Position numbers and translations under genes: made by a program
From: Haemaphysalis longicornis
Lineage: Eukaryota; Arthropoda; Arachnida; Ixodida; Ixodidae
Assembly: GCA_013339765.2 (NCBI GenBank)
Contig: CM023449.1
Span: 14,421,811-14,485,810, forward strand
Direction of reading: 5' to 3'
Length of the DNA: 64,000 bases
Shown: one piece after another, positions 24,381-36,594 of the stretch
How positions within the stretch are numbered: position 1 is the first letter of the stretch
How the letters are laid out: every line of letters starts with the position of its first letter
Notes under the pieces: generated by a model
The model's input: the letters and a program-made list of their open reading frames with translations, nothing else
Databases searched by the model: none
Told to the model about the DNA's origin: nothing

Positions 24381-25731
24381 TCATTAGCACCTTGGTAAGG
24401 TGCTAACTCTATGTGGAAATAGTACAACTTCGCCGCGGGCTACCAATCGGGGCCACGGTGCTGTTTTTCCACTGTTGTCGTTTTTATTTAGTTCTCCTTT
24501 AAATGTATTGTTTTTCGCTATTTTTTGCCTATCTACCTTTCCTTCCCATTCCCGAAACCACATAACCAGTAGGGAGGTACCCTACTGGGTTACTTCCCGC
24601 CTTTCTTATTTTTCCTTGCGTACGCCTTTCCTGCATAGCGATAGAAAAAGACAGCTGCGCGCAGTCCTACCCGAATATCCCAGGGGGATTTTTTCTAACG
24701 CCATGTAGGCAACTTGTCGCGTTCTGCATATTTCTTCCCTGGTGCTCCTACATACCATCGATATTTCGTGCTTAGTATTTTTTGTACCCACCAACGATGA
24801 TTAAAACGACCTGACAACGATGTAACCCGAGTGTCTTACTGTTGTATTTGACCCAGAAGCCCTCGCATGAAGGAATATTATGGTGAAGAATTACTTTTCG
24901 TGTAGTCGAATCATATCTAACGCTTTTCCTATACGTTAAACCCAGGCTTGTGTCGCTGGCTGCTTGCGGTTTTTACAGCGTCCGAAAAACAACTGCAACA
25001 ACTAAAGACACCAATACCGAAGCACACATTACGGGTGAACAGATGTTTGCGAACGGAAACCATGACTAGGACGACTCAGATCCTATTCTGAAAGGGGTGT
25101 GCGCGTATAATAGGTCTATTTAGTCGCCGTGCTGCCGAGAAAAAAAAAAGCACAAACACCGTCCAGTGGCGCGGAAAGAGTTGTACGGTAGGAACTAGAT
25201 AACTGCCGGTCCCTGCTTTTGAGAAAATTGGTATCCTTCTCGGAGCTAAATAACCCTGATATACATGCAAAAACGGGTGGCGTTCATGCACTAAATTTTG
25301 AGAAAAAAAAAAGAAACGGAGGGAAAAAGGAGAGAAGAAAGCAAACGTTGCCGGAAACAGACTACGCAAGGGAATAGTCACGATTTCCACTTGTATTCAC
25401 GCGTGTTACTTTTGTTTCTTTAGGTTTCTTTTTCTGAACTGCATTTTGTTGGCGTCTTCGCAGAACGTACCGGAAGACGAATCGAAGGTATTCCAAGGCC
25501 ATTATATTTGTGGTAATTTTTTATGGTACAACAGAATGGTTGAGGTAAGGCGCACTCCCGCGAAAAGCTTTTGATCAGAGGCGTGCTTTCTTTTGTGGCT
25601 CAACTTAACCTCTTTACTTGACTGCAAAAATAGCAAGAATTGGGGAAGCTTGAATTTACACGCGAGACGTGAATGGCGAAGCAGCTGTAGGTGAGCATTG
25701 TCGGACACAGAGTTAAGTTTCAGTATCGTTG
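24381..25731. other. Unassigned intergenic DNA
   Basis: No recognised gene. A small hairpin CCAGTAGGG/CCCTACTGG lies at about 24568-24590. Confidence 0.45.
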
Positions 25732-25737
25732 TTTATT
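25732..25737 (-). promoter_or_regulatory. Polyadenylation signal AATAAA (minus)
   Basis: AATAAA on the minus strand only about 16 nt after the TAG of the frame at 25753-26028. Confidence 0.4.
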
Positions 25738-25752
25738 TGCATAGTTGGGGCG

Positions 25753-26028
25753 CTAGTAATCGTCTTCATATGCATCGAAAAGGTCGTCGTCTTCTTGGCG
25801 GCGAGTGGTTGATGCAAAGTCATCGCGAGTATTGTAGACTTCGATCAGCTCTTCGTCATCGACTCGAGGCAGCGGTAATGGGATCGAGAAGTCGTCTCGA
25901 GAAGGATTGGTACATTTGTAGCCATGTCTCCATCCATCCATAATTGCTTTAGAGAATGCGGCGGCCGCGGTGACCTCTCCCAAGCAGTGTGTCTTTTCAT
26001 ATTTAGCACTAGAGCTGGAGATTTTTCT
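25753..26028 (-). CDS. Possible 3'-terminal exon, acidic C-terminus, family unknown
   Basis: A minus-strand frame is open from 26028 to a TAG at 25755-25753. The first in-frame ATG comes late (about 25941), so the beginning is more likely a splice acceptor than a start; an AG after TCTCC near 26019 is a weak candidate. The peptide includes [16 protein letters not shown], then [18 protein letters not shown], and ends [14 protein letters not shown], a strongly acidic tail with two RDDF motifs. The composition is protein-like and unlike the neighbouring TG repeat, and the close AATAAA supports a true 3' end. I do not recognise the family. It could instead belong to an old retroelement. Confidence 0.33.
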   Translation of the reverse strand, partial: RKISSSSAKYEKTHCLGEVTAAAAFSKAIMDGWRHGYKCTNPSRDDFSIPLPLPRVDDEELIEVYNTRDDFASTTRRQEDDDLFDAYEDDY

Positions 26029-26078
26029 TTACATGCTTGACTTTCTTGACAACAGCGCTGGATTATTTTTTTGTGCGT

Positions 26079-26399
<321 letters not shown>

Positions 26400-26847
26400 G
26401 GGTGCAAGGGTAAAGCCATCTATAGAGTGAGCCGGGGACTCGGCGGTCACAGCGAGGCACGCGCTTACGAGCGCTGATAATTATGTCGCTCCTCGGGGTT
26501 GCTGCCACTTTCACTTTTTGCTAAAGCCGCTGCGCGTGCCGAGAAAGCTGGGCGCGCACGAGTGCCGGGCCTTTTCTTGGTATCTTATTTTGCAACAGCG
26601 AACACACGGCCAGTACCACACGAGCTCCGCTGTTAGAAAATGGAGGGAAAGGGGCGAGGAAGCAGCTGGAGGTTCTTTGCGTGTGGCTACCTGAGTTGTG
26701 TAGCAGAATTGCAGCCAGTTTTATTGGAGTAAACTGGAATTTCATGTCCCGCTCAACGATGCACTGCATCCGCGCATCTTTGGGGGCTAAAAACATTAAA
26801 AAAACGATTCGAATATTTAAGCGAAGCCAATTTTGAAGCGCGCACAA
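26400..26847. other. Unassigned DNA between microsatellites
   Basis: No gene recognised. Nothing stands out on either strand. Confidence 0.5.
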
Positions 26848-26849
26848 AA

Positions 26850-26881
<32 letters not shown>

Positions 26882-26973
26882 ATGGATAAAAAATAAATGG
26901 ATAAATAAATAAATTAGTAAATGAATGAATAAATGCATAAATAAAAATAAATAAATAAATAAACAAACGAATG
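26848..26973. repeat. (AAAT)n microsatellite
   Basis: AAAT repeats with AAATGG and AATG variants. It could be the tail of a retroposed copy, but no coding remnant adjoins it. Confidence 0.9.
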
Positions 26974-28540
<1,567 letters not shown>

Positions 28541-28776
28541 TTGATTGATTCTAGGGTTTAACGCGCCGACGCAACGAGGGCGATGAGGCACGCCGTAGCG
28601 GAGGGCTCCGGATTAATTTTGATCACCTGGGGATCTTTAACGTGCGCCGAAATCTCGTACACACGAGCGTTTTTGCTTTTCGCCTCCATCGGAAAGCGGC
28701 CACCGTGCCCGGGAATCGAACCCGCGACCTCGTGCTCAGCAGCGCAACGCCTTAGCCACTGAGCCACCACGGCGGG
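28541..28776 (-). mobile_element. tRNA-derived SINE (Ruka-like), near full length
   Basis: On the minus strand: the head begins near 28776, the A box TGGCTCAGTGG is at 28756-28766, and the B box GGTTCGATTCC at 28712-28722. After that comes a body shared with two other copies in this window (GGCCGCTTTCCGATGGAGGC, then CGCACGTTAAAGATCCCC, then GGAGCCCTCCGCTACGGC) and a tail of AATCAATCAA repeats. These SINEs use an internal pol III promoter and rely on a LINE for mobilisation. Resemblance to the tick Ruka SINE is from memory. Open frames inside it are fortuitous. Confidence 0.85.
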
Positions 28777-30807
28777 TTCCTCTGTTCTTTGTCTGTAACT
28801 GTTATTTTTATATTTCTCAATAATGTCCAGGGTGATTTCAGGATCGTTTCAATTTTTTATGTTTTGGACACGGGCAGCAAGTACCGTTGACCTTTTCTTC
28901 TGAGAATGTTGGGTAACTTGATCCGAGCATAGAGAATTCTTAGCGCTCAAAAGCAAAAAAGAAAAGAAAAGAAAGATCAGTGCAACTAGACTGTTTCGCG
29001 TGCCTCCCCCCCCCCCTTTCCCCAATTAGATATCCCTTCTTTGTGTATTTCATAAAGGACAGCTCTGTCATTTTTTAGTCCTGGATTTTCATCGTTGTTA
29101 TGCCGGACTTCATAATATAATATTTTTTTCTTGTCCCGTACGGCTACGAAACATGCCCAGTACAAGTGTCCCTGAAGCATCCTTCATGAACAGCGCCTGA
29201 GGCTACGTGTTTAGATTTCGTTTCGGTCATTTGAATGAACTGAGTCCTTCTCCTTTTCCAACTTAGCACTTGTTACCGCGGTATCACAGAACAGGGAGGA
29301 GTTTAGAGAAGCAAAGGTCTAGCTTTGCCTGTAGTGCCAGAAAAAGCGTAGTGGCGGCGTCGTGAACTACCCAGGACGCCCGCTTGATGGCGCTGTAAAC
29401 ACGGCTTTGTAAACATGGCGGATGGTTTTTGCACAGGCCGCTTGAGCTCCTTAGTAACATGGCTGCCCTCGCACGGCGGCCGCTGGCTCGCTGCTCCACG
29501 ACCGGACTCGACTCTCCTCCTCCCGCGCGCGAAAGGAGCGTCGAGTCCGGCCGTGGCTGCTCCTGCTGGTTACTGGCTGGCACGCTGGCCGCGTGTTTCC
29601 TTGCGCCGCGCTAGTGAAGTGATGTTACGCCAGGTGACCAGATGGCATCGAGTGGCACAGACCACAGTGAGCAGCAAGTGAGAACAAATCGTTTATTGAC
29701 ATCCGCAAGTTTACAGAGGAAAGGACATCATTTCATTTCGATCGCTGCAATTGTACGTCGCTTTCGTGACAACATTTTTTTTGCCATAACAACTCGTTCA
29801 CTTGCGCGAAGATTTCAAACGAAGGGCACAAAGGAGGTATTGATGGCGACAACGGTTTCATTTGCACCGTCTTTCTAGCGGAGTGCGTAACACTCACCTT
29901 CTGTTGGAAGAATCAAATATTGTGGCCTCGACAGCTGTCTTCCGATGCGGAATTTCCCACATTTGTCACTCCACAAGCACTCAATTCCCGTGTTTTGCCA
30001 GTCCTCTCAATAACTGATGGACGCAAAAGCACATAACAGCAATAACAGTCACGAAACCAGTGCTCCGCGCACATAGAAACGGTGGGCCGTTGCAGTGGTT
30101 GCAGCGGTTTCAATTTGAATTGGCGGCTTTGTGGTTGCGAATTCAGAAACGAGGTGGTGCACCAGTCGGCTGTTCGTATAAAGTTGCGTACAATTTTGCT
30201 CAACGGATGTTTGATGCGGAACTTGTTAATAATATTTTAAATAACACATTTTAAGTGAACTGTGTCGGCTCTTTGAGTCACGGAATGAATGTTTTGTATT
30301 CTATACCAAAAGTAACCTTTCGCTTGCGCCGTCTGGTGGACTTGATGGTCGAAAAATGCGCTGTAGGTGTGTCACGTGGGGCGTCGATTATTACGCCGCC
30401 TATAGGGAAAACAGGGAACGTCCAAGCTTGAGAGGCCTGGCGGTATCCAGGATGGCGAAAACAACTGATAATTGCAAAGGAAGTACTACTTTGAATACAA
30501 AAGGCAGGGGTTTTAAAAGCAATGACCCATGTGGGGCTCCCAACTAAACAAGAAAAAAAGCAGTATTAGAGAGGACCTAGTGTCAGTGTAGCAACGTTTT
30601 ACGTGGAAGCGTCTGCATTCATTCGATTTATTATTTCAAGTTCATATGTTGAAGCTACGGAGAAAAGGGTTCCAGCACAGCCTCTCACTTTACACGCGTT
30701 CCACCTTCCACTTGACAGGAAATCCCGAAAGAGGTGTGGCTGTAGATCTAACTGCCGTAAGCATGTGGTTGATACGACAATGGGCTTATACGTGCAGGGT
30801 TAGGGTG
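28777..30807. other. Mostly unassigned; possible gene start near 29413
   Basis: A GC-rich block at 29290-29660 contains AAACATGGCGGATGG at 29412-29426 and TAACATGGCTGCC near 29455. Both are YY1/Kozak-like contexts on the plus strand, and a CCAGGTGACC donor-like site lies near 29633. The frame from 29415 gives a low-complexity arginine-rich peptide with no family signature, so a gene start is only a possibility. The rest of the stretch shows nothing recognisable. Confidence 0.2.
29496..29556. other. 17-bp hairpin in GC-rich block
   Basis: 29496-29512 pairs with 29540-29556 with one mismatch around a 27-nt spacer. Both arms contain the CCGGACTCGAC core. Confidence 0.75.
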
Positions 30808-31273
30808 CGCACAAACGCACAAACGCACGAACGTACCAACGCACCAATGAACCAACGCACCAACGCACAAATGCACCAACGCACAAACGCACCAACGCAC
30901 AAATGCACCAACGCACGGACGCACAAAGCAGCGCACGGACGAACAAACAAACGCACGAACGCACGAACAAACAAACAAACAAACAAACAAACAAACGAAC
31001 GAACAAACAAACGCACGAACAAACAAACAAACGCACAAGCGCACAAAACGCACGAACGCAAGAACAAACGCACGAAGGCACAAACAAACAAACCCACAAA
31101 CATACGCACAAACAAAGGCACAAACACACAAACACACGAACACACACGCATAAATATACAAACAAATGCACAAAAACAAACAAATAAATACACAAATAAA
31201 TAAACAAATAAATAAACAAACAAACAAATAAATCCATAAATAAATAAATAAACAAATAAGCAAATAAATAAAC
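30808..31273. repeat. Compound tetranucleotide repeat grading from ACGCACC/ACGCACA units to AAAC and AAAT
   Basis: The unit changes along the tract: ACGCACCA and ACGCACAA blocks first, then AAACGCACG, then AAAC, and finally AAAT/AAAC mixtures to about 31273. All six-frame open frames here are artefacts of the repeat. Confidence 0.9.
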
Positions 31274-33092
31274 ATTTCAAAGGCGAAGGGGAGTGGTGGT
31301 GTGGAAGAAGCTCTGGTGGGTACTAATGCGTTAGCATCGCTCACGCCTCAGTTGAATCAGTTGGCGAAACAAAGCCACCTCCAAATATCAGCATGATCAA
31401 AATGTGCCATCAAAACTCCCATTGGTTTAGTGTGGCCAGAAACCACACATCCAAAGTTCAATAGGCAGTGAATGCAAGTATGTCCCGACCCGCCCCCCTT
31501 GGCTACGAACGCGGGTATACCCCGGCCTGACGTCCCAGTTGCCTGGGACGCTTCGTGCGACTGGGAACGGGGACATGGAGTTGTCGAGTGGGCGAAGGAG
31601 ACGAGTCACGGCTTCGACTCCGACGCCTTCATTTACGCCGGTGCCAATCTTTTCACTCAATGGACAAGTTACTGGTCCCTCGTTATAGGGGTGTGAAACC
31701 CTCCTTTACAGTAGCTTGACAAGCTCATGTAAGTGAGTACCCATCCTCCCCAGGAACAGGTATCGCGTATGGTATCCCAGGATCGTAATCCCTACAACGG
31801 ACATTCAAGCCACAGAGGGACAGTGTGTGGGAGCGTAATTCTACTCTACATCGCCAGGTTGGTACAGTTTCATCCCACTTGCACCTTCCGGACAAGGACA
31901 TTACACTATAAAAACTTGTGTGTGACATCAGCATATTCATTACAGCAACCGTCCTGATGAGGAACCGAATCCCAATTCCACTACTCCTGGCGGATGCAGG
32001 CGCATATGTCGCGGAAAATGTAAATACGCACGCAGATTTTTCAAGGTACTGCGGTTAAGCTTTGCTAGACTGTTAAAAAACTCAAGAAAATCGAAGTACA
32101 TCTTGATAGTTGAGAATGCGAAGGATTTATAGCCTATTGAACGCGCTTTAGGATGCTTAGAAGCTCATATTTGTGAAAAAAACTTTTTTTTACTGAAGAA
32201 GAAACTACGAGGGGGTCCTAAGGTGTTCCTCGCTCTAGAATGATTGACGCAAACGCGGGGCAGAGAAGCTATAATTCAAGAGCTTTATTTCTCTATTATA
32301 ATCCTATTAATAATATTATTCTCTATTATAATTAACATCAAGAGCTCTAATTCTTCTCTCTGTCTCAACCCCCCCCCCCCCCCTCATAATCTTTTAAAAT
32401 GTAACACCGAAAAAAGAGCGCTGTATTGAATCTTAACCCAAAGGAGCGCTGATGTCCGTTCTCCGACATCAAATCAAATGTTTTGGAAGGTGTGAGGCAC
32501 ATTCCCGCAACCATACAAAATAACCGTGTTATATTCGTTTGTGAACAAACATTTCAAACTGATCATGCTGAACCACCCCTGAGCTTTATGAAACCGTTTC
32601 AAGAAGAGCAAATCCATGTTGGAGTTTCTGTGGCTCGGAAAATGACTGTGATAGGCCTCTCGTTGGGCAGTGACACCCGACTGAGTCTGAGGTGCATGTT
32701 CGAAACAACCGATAAGTTAATCCAACAGCGCAGCCGTTTCCCTCTCCTCGTTTGGATGATCACCCATTATCTCGTATGCTAGCTCCATACCAGAGTGTGA
32801 GTTGCAGAAGCGATGACACTCGCTGGTTTTTGGGCGAAAGAAAGGGGCAAGATATTGTCGGTAAGGTTTTGCCGCTGAAGGTGTAACTCTCCATCACTGC
32901 CCTCCGTCGTCATGTGAAAAAAAAAATGAAGGAAGCTCACACTAGCGCGTAAGACTTGAAGGTAGCAAAGCTGTACGCAACCTTCACCACCATTACGACG
33001 GTTTAAGTCCACGATTGCAGCCGATTTGCTTCTTCGCTGCTGCCGCAACGCCTTTTACTCCATCATTTTTGCTACACGTTTGAGCTTCCTTC
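31274..33092. other. Unassigned intergenic DNA
   Basis: Contains a small palindrome CGTCCCAGTTGCCTGGGACG at 31532-31551 and a C run at about 32368-32383. The open frame 32483-32782 has no family signature. Confidence 0.45.
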
Positions 33093-33622
33093 CTACACGT
33101 AATAAAGCCACACTTGGGACGATACACAACTGACTCACACAACAGACACACCGAAGTGACCCTAGCAAGGTTACGGATAGGCCGCACACATTCAACACAC
33201 TCGCACTTGCTCACTGGATCTCCAAGACCCATGTGCAGCAGGTGTGGAGAGGGCCTATCCGTAATCCACGTACTCATCCAATGCAAGGCACTTGACCCAA
33301 CACGACGCAAACAATTCCCACAACTATACAGACAACACGTTCCGTTTCACCCATTGTACTTTCTAGGAGACGAGCCCATGTTTTCCACCAAGCTTGTTTT
33401 TAAGTTTCTCACGGATGTCAATTTTTTACATCTCATCTCTTATCATGCATCTAGAGAACCTGGCCCTTTACACCAGACATCTTCATTAGCTTGTTTTAGT
33501 TTGTGTATGTTTACTGAAACCCTCTACTTTTACTTTCACATCGCTGTCATGAAATCACTTTTGTTTGGCGCTCTTTGCCCTTAGCTGGCCTTGCGCCATT
33601 AAAATCCAGATATCATCATCAC
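33093..33622 (+). pseudogene. 5'-truncated copy of the I-like LINE, 3' end only
   Basis: Matches the full-length copy from its position of about 39979 onward: the join point ACACGTAATAAAGCCACAC is shared, followed by the C-terminal frame with MCSRCGEGLSVIHVLIQC, the stop, and the 3' UTR ending GGCCTTGCGCCATTAAAA plus an ATCATCATC tail. The C-terminal Cys and His residues are kept. No clear target duplication is visible. Confidence 0.85.
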
Positions 33623-33639
33623 TCCCTTTTCGGAAGGGA

Positions 33640-34165
33640 TAATCACTGGACATCACCTTGGAGGGGTGTACACTATGACCTGTCTTTCTCGTTGCGAGCA
33701 AGACAACTGACCCGCATGACCGATTTTCTCAACTAAAGGAAGATCTGCGTCGCCCCCACCGCCTCTCACTCCAACGTGTGGAACAGACCTTCCAATGGGC
33801 TCACTCGCTGGGAGGACGTCCTGCTGCGTAGACTTCGAGTTGGGGTGGCCCTCTCTCCTGCGGTAACCCGGACGTGGCCACCGCGATACCATGCCCTGTT
33901 TAGCAACAACTACCCCTTATATACGGCTCCTGCCGAAGCCGCCGACACCAACCACCTGCTATGGACGTGCCCTTCCCTGAGTGCAGCGAGATCCCGACAC
34001 CTTCGCGGCCCAGGCCTGCATCCTGGGAGACCCCCCGATCTTCAGCGATGGCTGGGGGCTGTGGGGTGGCACCACCACTCTCTTTATGACTTCCTCCGGG
34101 AAACGGGTGCCAAATTGTACCTGTAGGACCTTATGCCAAAGGGCATACTATCGCAATTAAAAAAA
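33640..34165 (+). pseudogene. Second LINE family, C-terminal relic
   Basis: The frame at 33776-34126 gives TRWEDVLLRRLRVGVALSPA, then HLLWTCPSLSAARSRHL and HSLYDFLRETGAKLYL before a stop. This is a post-RNase H C-terminal zinc-type segment of a non-LTR retrotransposon, in which the usual CxxC...HxLW(T/D)C pattern survives in part. It differs from the adjacent I-like copy (33093-33622), so two LINE 3' ends lie side by side. The tail is A-rich (CAATTAAAAAAAG near 34154). Confidence 0.6.
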
Positions 34166-34901
34166 GTATTGCCAGGATTACGGCGAATTCTGGAGTCTTT
34201 TGGCCCATCTTGTCCAATATCCCTAAGTGGGTATGCTTGGCTTGCAAACATGTGCTTATGACGTTAGAGGTCCCCGCGAGGCACGCACAAATGAGCGGTC
34301 GGCATTTATTCGGTTTGTTTAACTGCCTGTTGGTCGCGGCAATCTTGGCCAATCTCCCTCAGTTGAATTACTTGACCTGACAAGCGGGCGCAAAGGGTGA
34401 TAGTCTGTATGCACACACGAGCGCTACGCATTTCCTTGGTTTTATTAAAAGTCGGGTCCATGCTCCCGTGCGCTCTTCCGGCAATTTCTTGTATTTTATT
34501 GCGCACACGAAAAATTACCATTTGCTAAAGGCCTTCGCTCTTAAAAACTCTGTGCTACTGGAGTGGTGACGCCTCAGTGACACGCATGTCTTTTCTTTCC
34601 TCTACTCCTTTCTACGGAGACACGAAACAAGGCTTAGGAAATGCGGAAATTCCGGCATGTCTTGAAATTACGGCTATTACTGGCGCTTAAGGAGCGTGAC
34701 CACTATAAAAAGAAGGGCTACGTTGCCATTTATTGCACCAATTATCGGGCAGCTTCGCCGTAAGTTTGAGATGCTTGCTTCGGTGTAAACAAATGTCTTA
34801 CGTTATTCTGATGCGCAATCAGTTTCACCTTTTTAGACATACGTGCCAATGTACGTCGAAACGAATAAAATTCTCGTTCTGCCCACTTCTGAAGCTGTAC
34901 A
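34166..34901. other. Unassigned intergenic DNA
   Basis: No gene recognised up to the target duplication of the LINE. Confidence 0.5.
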
Positions 34902-34917
34902 ATAATTGTAGGACTCC
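34902..34917. other. Left copy of 16-bp LINE target-site duplication
   Basis: ATAATTGTAGGACTCC here is repeated exactly at 40514-40529 and defines the LINE ends. Confidence 0.9.
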
Positions 34918-35082
34918 CCCGCACGGGGCACCTTGAGTATTCATGGTGACGGTGAGCAGCGACACCGCGGACCCCGAGCTCCCATACATAAGCCGTGTCC
35001 AACCATGGCGAGGTGTTGAAAGGTGAAGGGTAGAAGCCGTAAACGGTGGCCGTCGGAGCCTTGGTCAAGCTCCGGCCGATGG

Positions 35083-35111
35083 GCTCCCTGCCTGTATACC
35101 AGGCAGGGAGC
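35083..35111. other. 12-bp perfect hairpin in the LINE 5' UTR
   Basis: GCTCCCTGCCTG (35083-35094) pairs with 35100-35111 around the loop TATAC. It may be part of a structured 5' UTR. Confidence 0.8.
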
Positions 35112-35427
35112 TCCGGAACCTCTTGACTACCCGGGTAAGGTCAAAGGAGAAAAGTACCCCGTCTCCCTGCTTCTATACAATGCCGTATGGTATTTTCAAA
35201 CCCCCCCCCCCCCCCAACCGTGATCGGTCCCCTAAAAGGGGCCGCACCGAAGTATCATTTCCTCATTGCCATCATTGACATTTCCTGAACCAGATCATTA
35301 CTGTCGATTTCTTCTCAAGGAGTCCCTCAATCCTACCCACGCTCTTGCATATCAGTCAGTCTTCTTGATCGCCAAGTATCTTGAAGCCATATAGGAAAAC
35401 TGTATAAGTGCAAAAAACAAAGGTCTG

Positions 35428-36534
35428 GTGAAACTCCTAATCGAAAATAAAATGACAAGCAGCAGTCCACAACGCTTTAGCTCCGACAGAACTGCTGATC
35501 TCGACATCAGGGTCACACCTCATGGAGCATCAAACAGCTCGCAGGGTGTTATATCAGAGACAGATCTCTTGAATGAAACGGATGCGGATATCCTTGCCGG
35601 CTTGAAGGATCAAGGCGTCACTGCCGTGAGACGCATCACCATCCGCAGAGAGACGACAAGGAGATTCCCACAAGCACATTATCTTGACCTTTGACCGCGC
35701 AGTTCTCCCACAACACATAAAAGCAGGTTTTATCCGTTGCTCCATCCGTCCTACATCCCGAACCCGCGGCGCTGTTTTAAGTGCCAGCGAATCGGGCCAT
35801 GGTACAAACTCTTTCCGTGGCCCGAACGACGTGTGCGAAATGCGCGGCGCATGATCATCCAAGCGATAATTGTCCATCGATACCTGTCTTGTGTGAACTA
35901 CGGCGGGCCGCATGCAGCGTACTCCCGCAAGTGTGAAAAGTTCCAACTGGAAAAAAAGATAATCAACATCGAGGTAACTGAGAACATCACCTTCCGGGAG
36001 GCGCGAAAAAGGTTCCCCTCTTTCCCCCTTGGGAGGTATGCTGACGCGGCTCGCCGAGGGGCGGAGCGGCGCCTGGTGTCCACAGGGACCCAGTTCAGTG
36101 AGTCTGACCTGGTCCCACCCCCCGCCCCCCGCTGGGTTGCCCTCACGCAGCCCAACCCCGGCACCACGCGCTGCTGAGGCAGCAGCGGTTGTGGTGTGCA
36201 AACCACTTCTATTGGACCGGTGCCGCTTCCGCTCCGCCTCCCCGTCCTCCAGTGCGTTGCAGGGTACCGAGGTGATGGACACCACGGGCCCCGCACCGGC
36301 TCCCACCGCCATCGCACCGCCCGTGCCACCTCTGCGCCCTCGACGGTGGCGGCTCAAACGAAGGGCTCCCGAAAGGAGGCCACGTCCGGGGGGCCCGGTT
36401 CGATGGGCACCCCCCTTACATCTGCGGACGAGATGGACTTCGCGCTGTTCTTGCCTGCAACGCACCGCAAGAAGCGGCCTCCGACGCCCAAGGCCAGCAG
36501 CAGAAAGGCCCAAAAATCCAAATCATAGGAGTAA
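35428..36534 (+). pseudogene. LINE ORF1 (gag-like, CCHC), frameshifted
   Basis: First segment (35428-35694) gives ETDLLNETDADILAGLKDQG and VTAVRRITIRR, the usual pre-zinc region of I-type ORF1 proteins, which bind the element RNA. After a frameshift, 35737-36177 reads NPRRCFKCQRIG, then a second degraded Cys motif, then CVNYGGPHAAYSRKCEKFQLEKK. The third Cys/His knuckle thus has Tyr at one Cys position. The C-terminal part is Pro/Ala-rich and runs in other frames to about 36534. At least two frameshifts, so not translatable as one protein. Confidence 0.75.
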
Positions 36535-36594
36535 CAGCCCCGAATGACACATGAACACACAACACACGACTTCAGTAGCTTCGAAATCTCCATA

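Noticed and set aside
28558..28770. 71-codon frame VAQWLRRCAAEHEVAG...
   Set aside because: It is the translation of the tRNA-like SINE head; such frames recur with every copy.
28986..29180. 64-codon minus frame with protein-like composition
   Set aside because: Starts at TTG, ends in a G-run peptide, and has no splice or family support.
29913..30203. THAP-type zinc finger suggested by MCAEHWF on the minus strand
   Set aside because: The N-terminal CxxC pair and the conserved Pro/Trp residues are absent.
30808..31273. CRISPR-like array
   Set aside because: Repeat units are short, contiguous and drifting, without unique spacers; the DNA is eukaryotic.
30646..31344. 185- to 198-codon frames rich in Thr-Asn or Phe-Val-Cys
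   Set aside because: Translations of the compound tetranucleotide repeat.
35554..36513. 319-codon minus-strand frame
   Set aside because: Antisense of LINE ORF1 in a GC-rich stretch; no domain.
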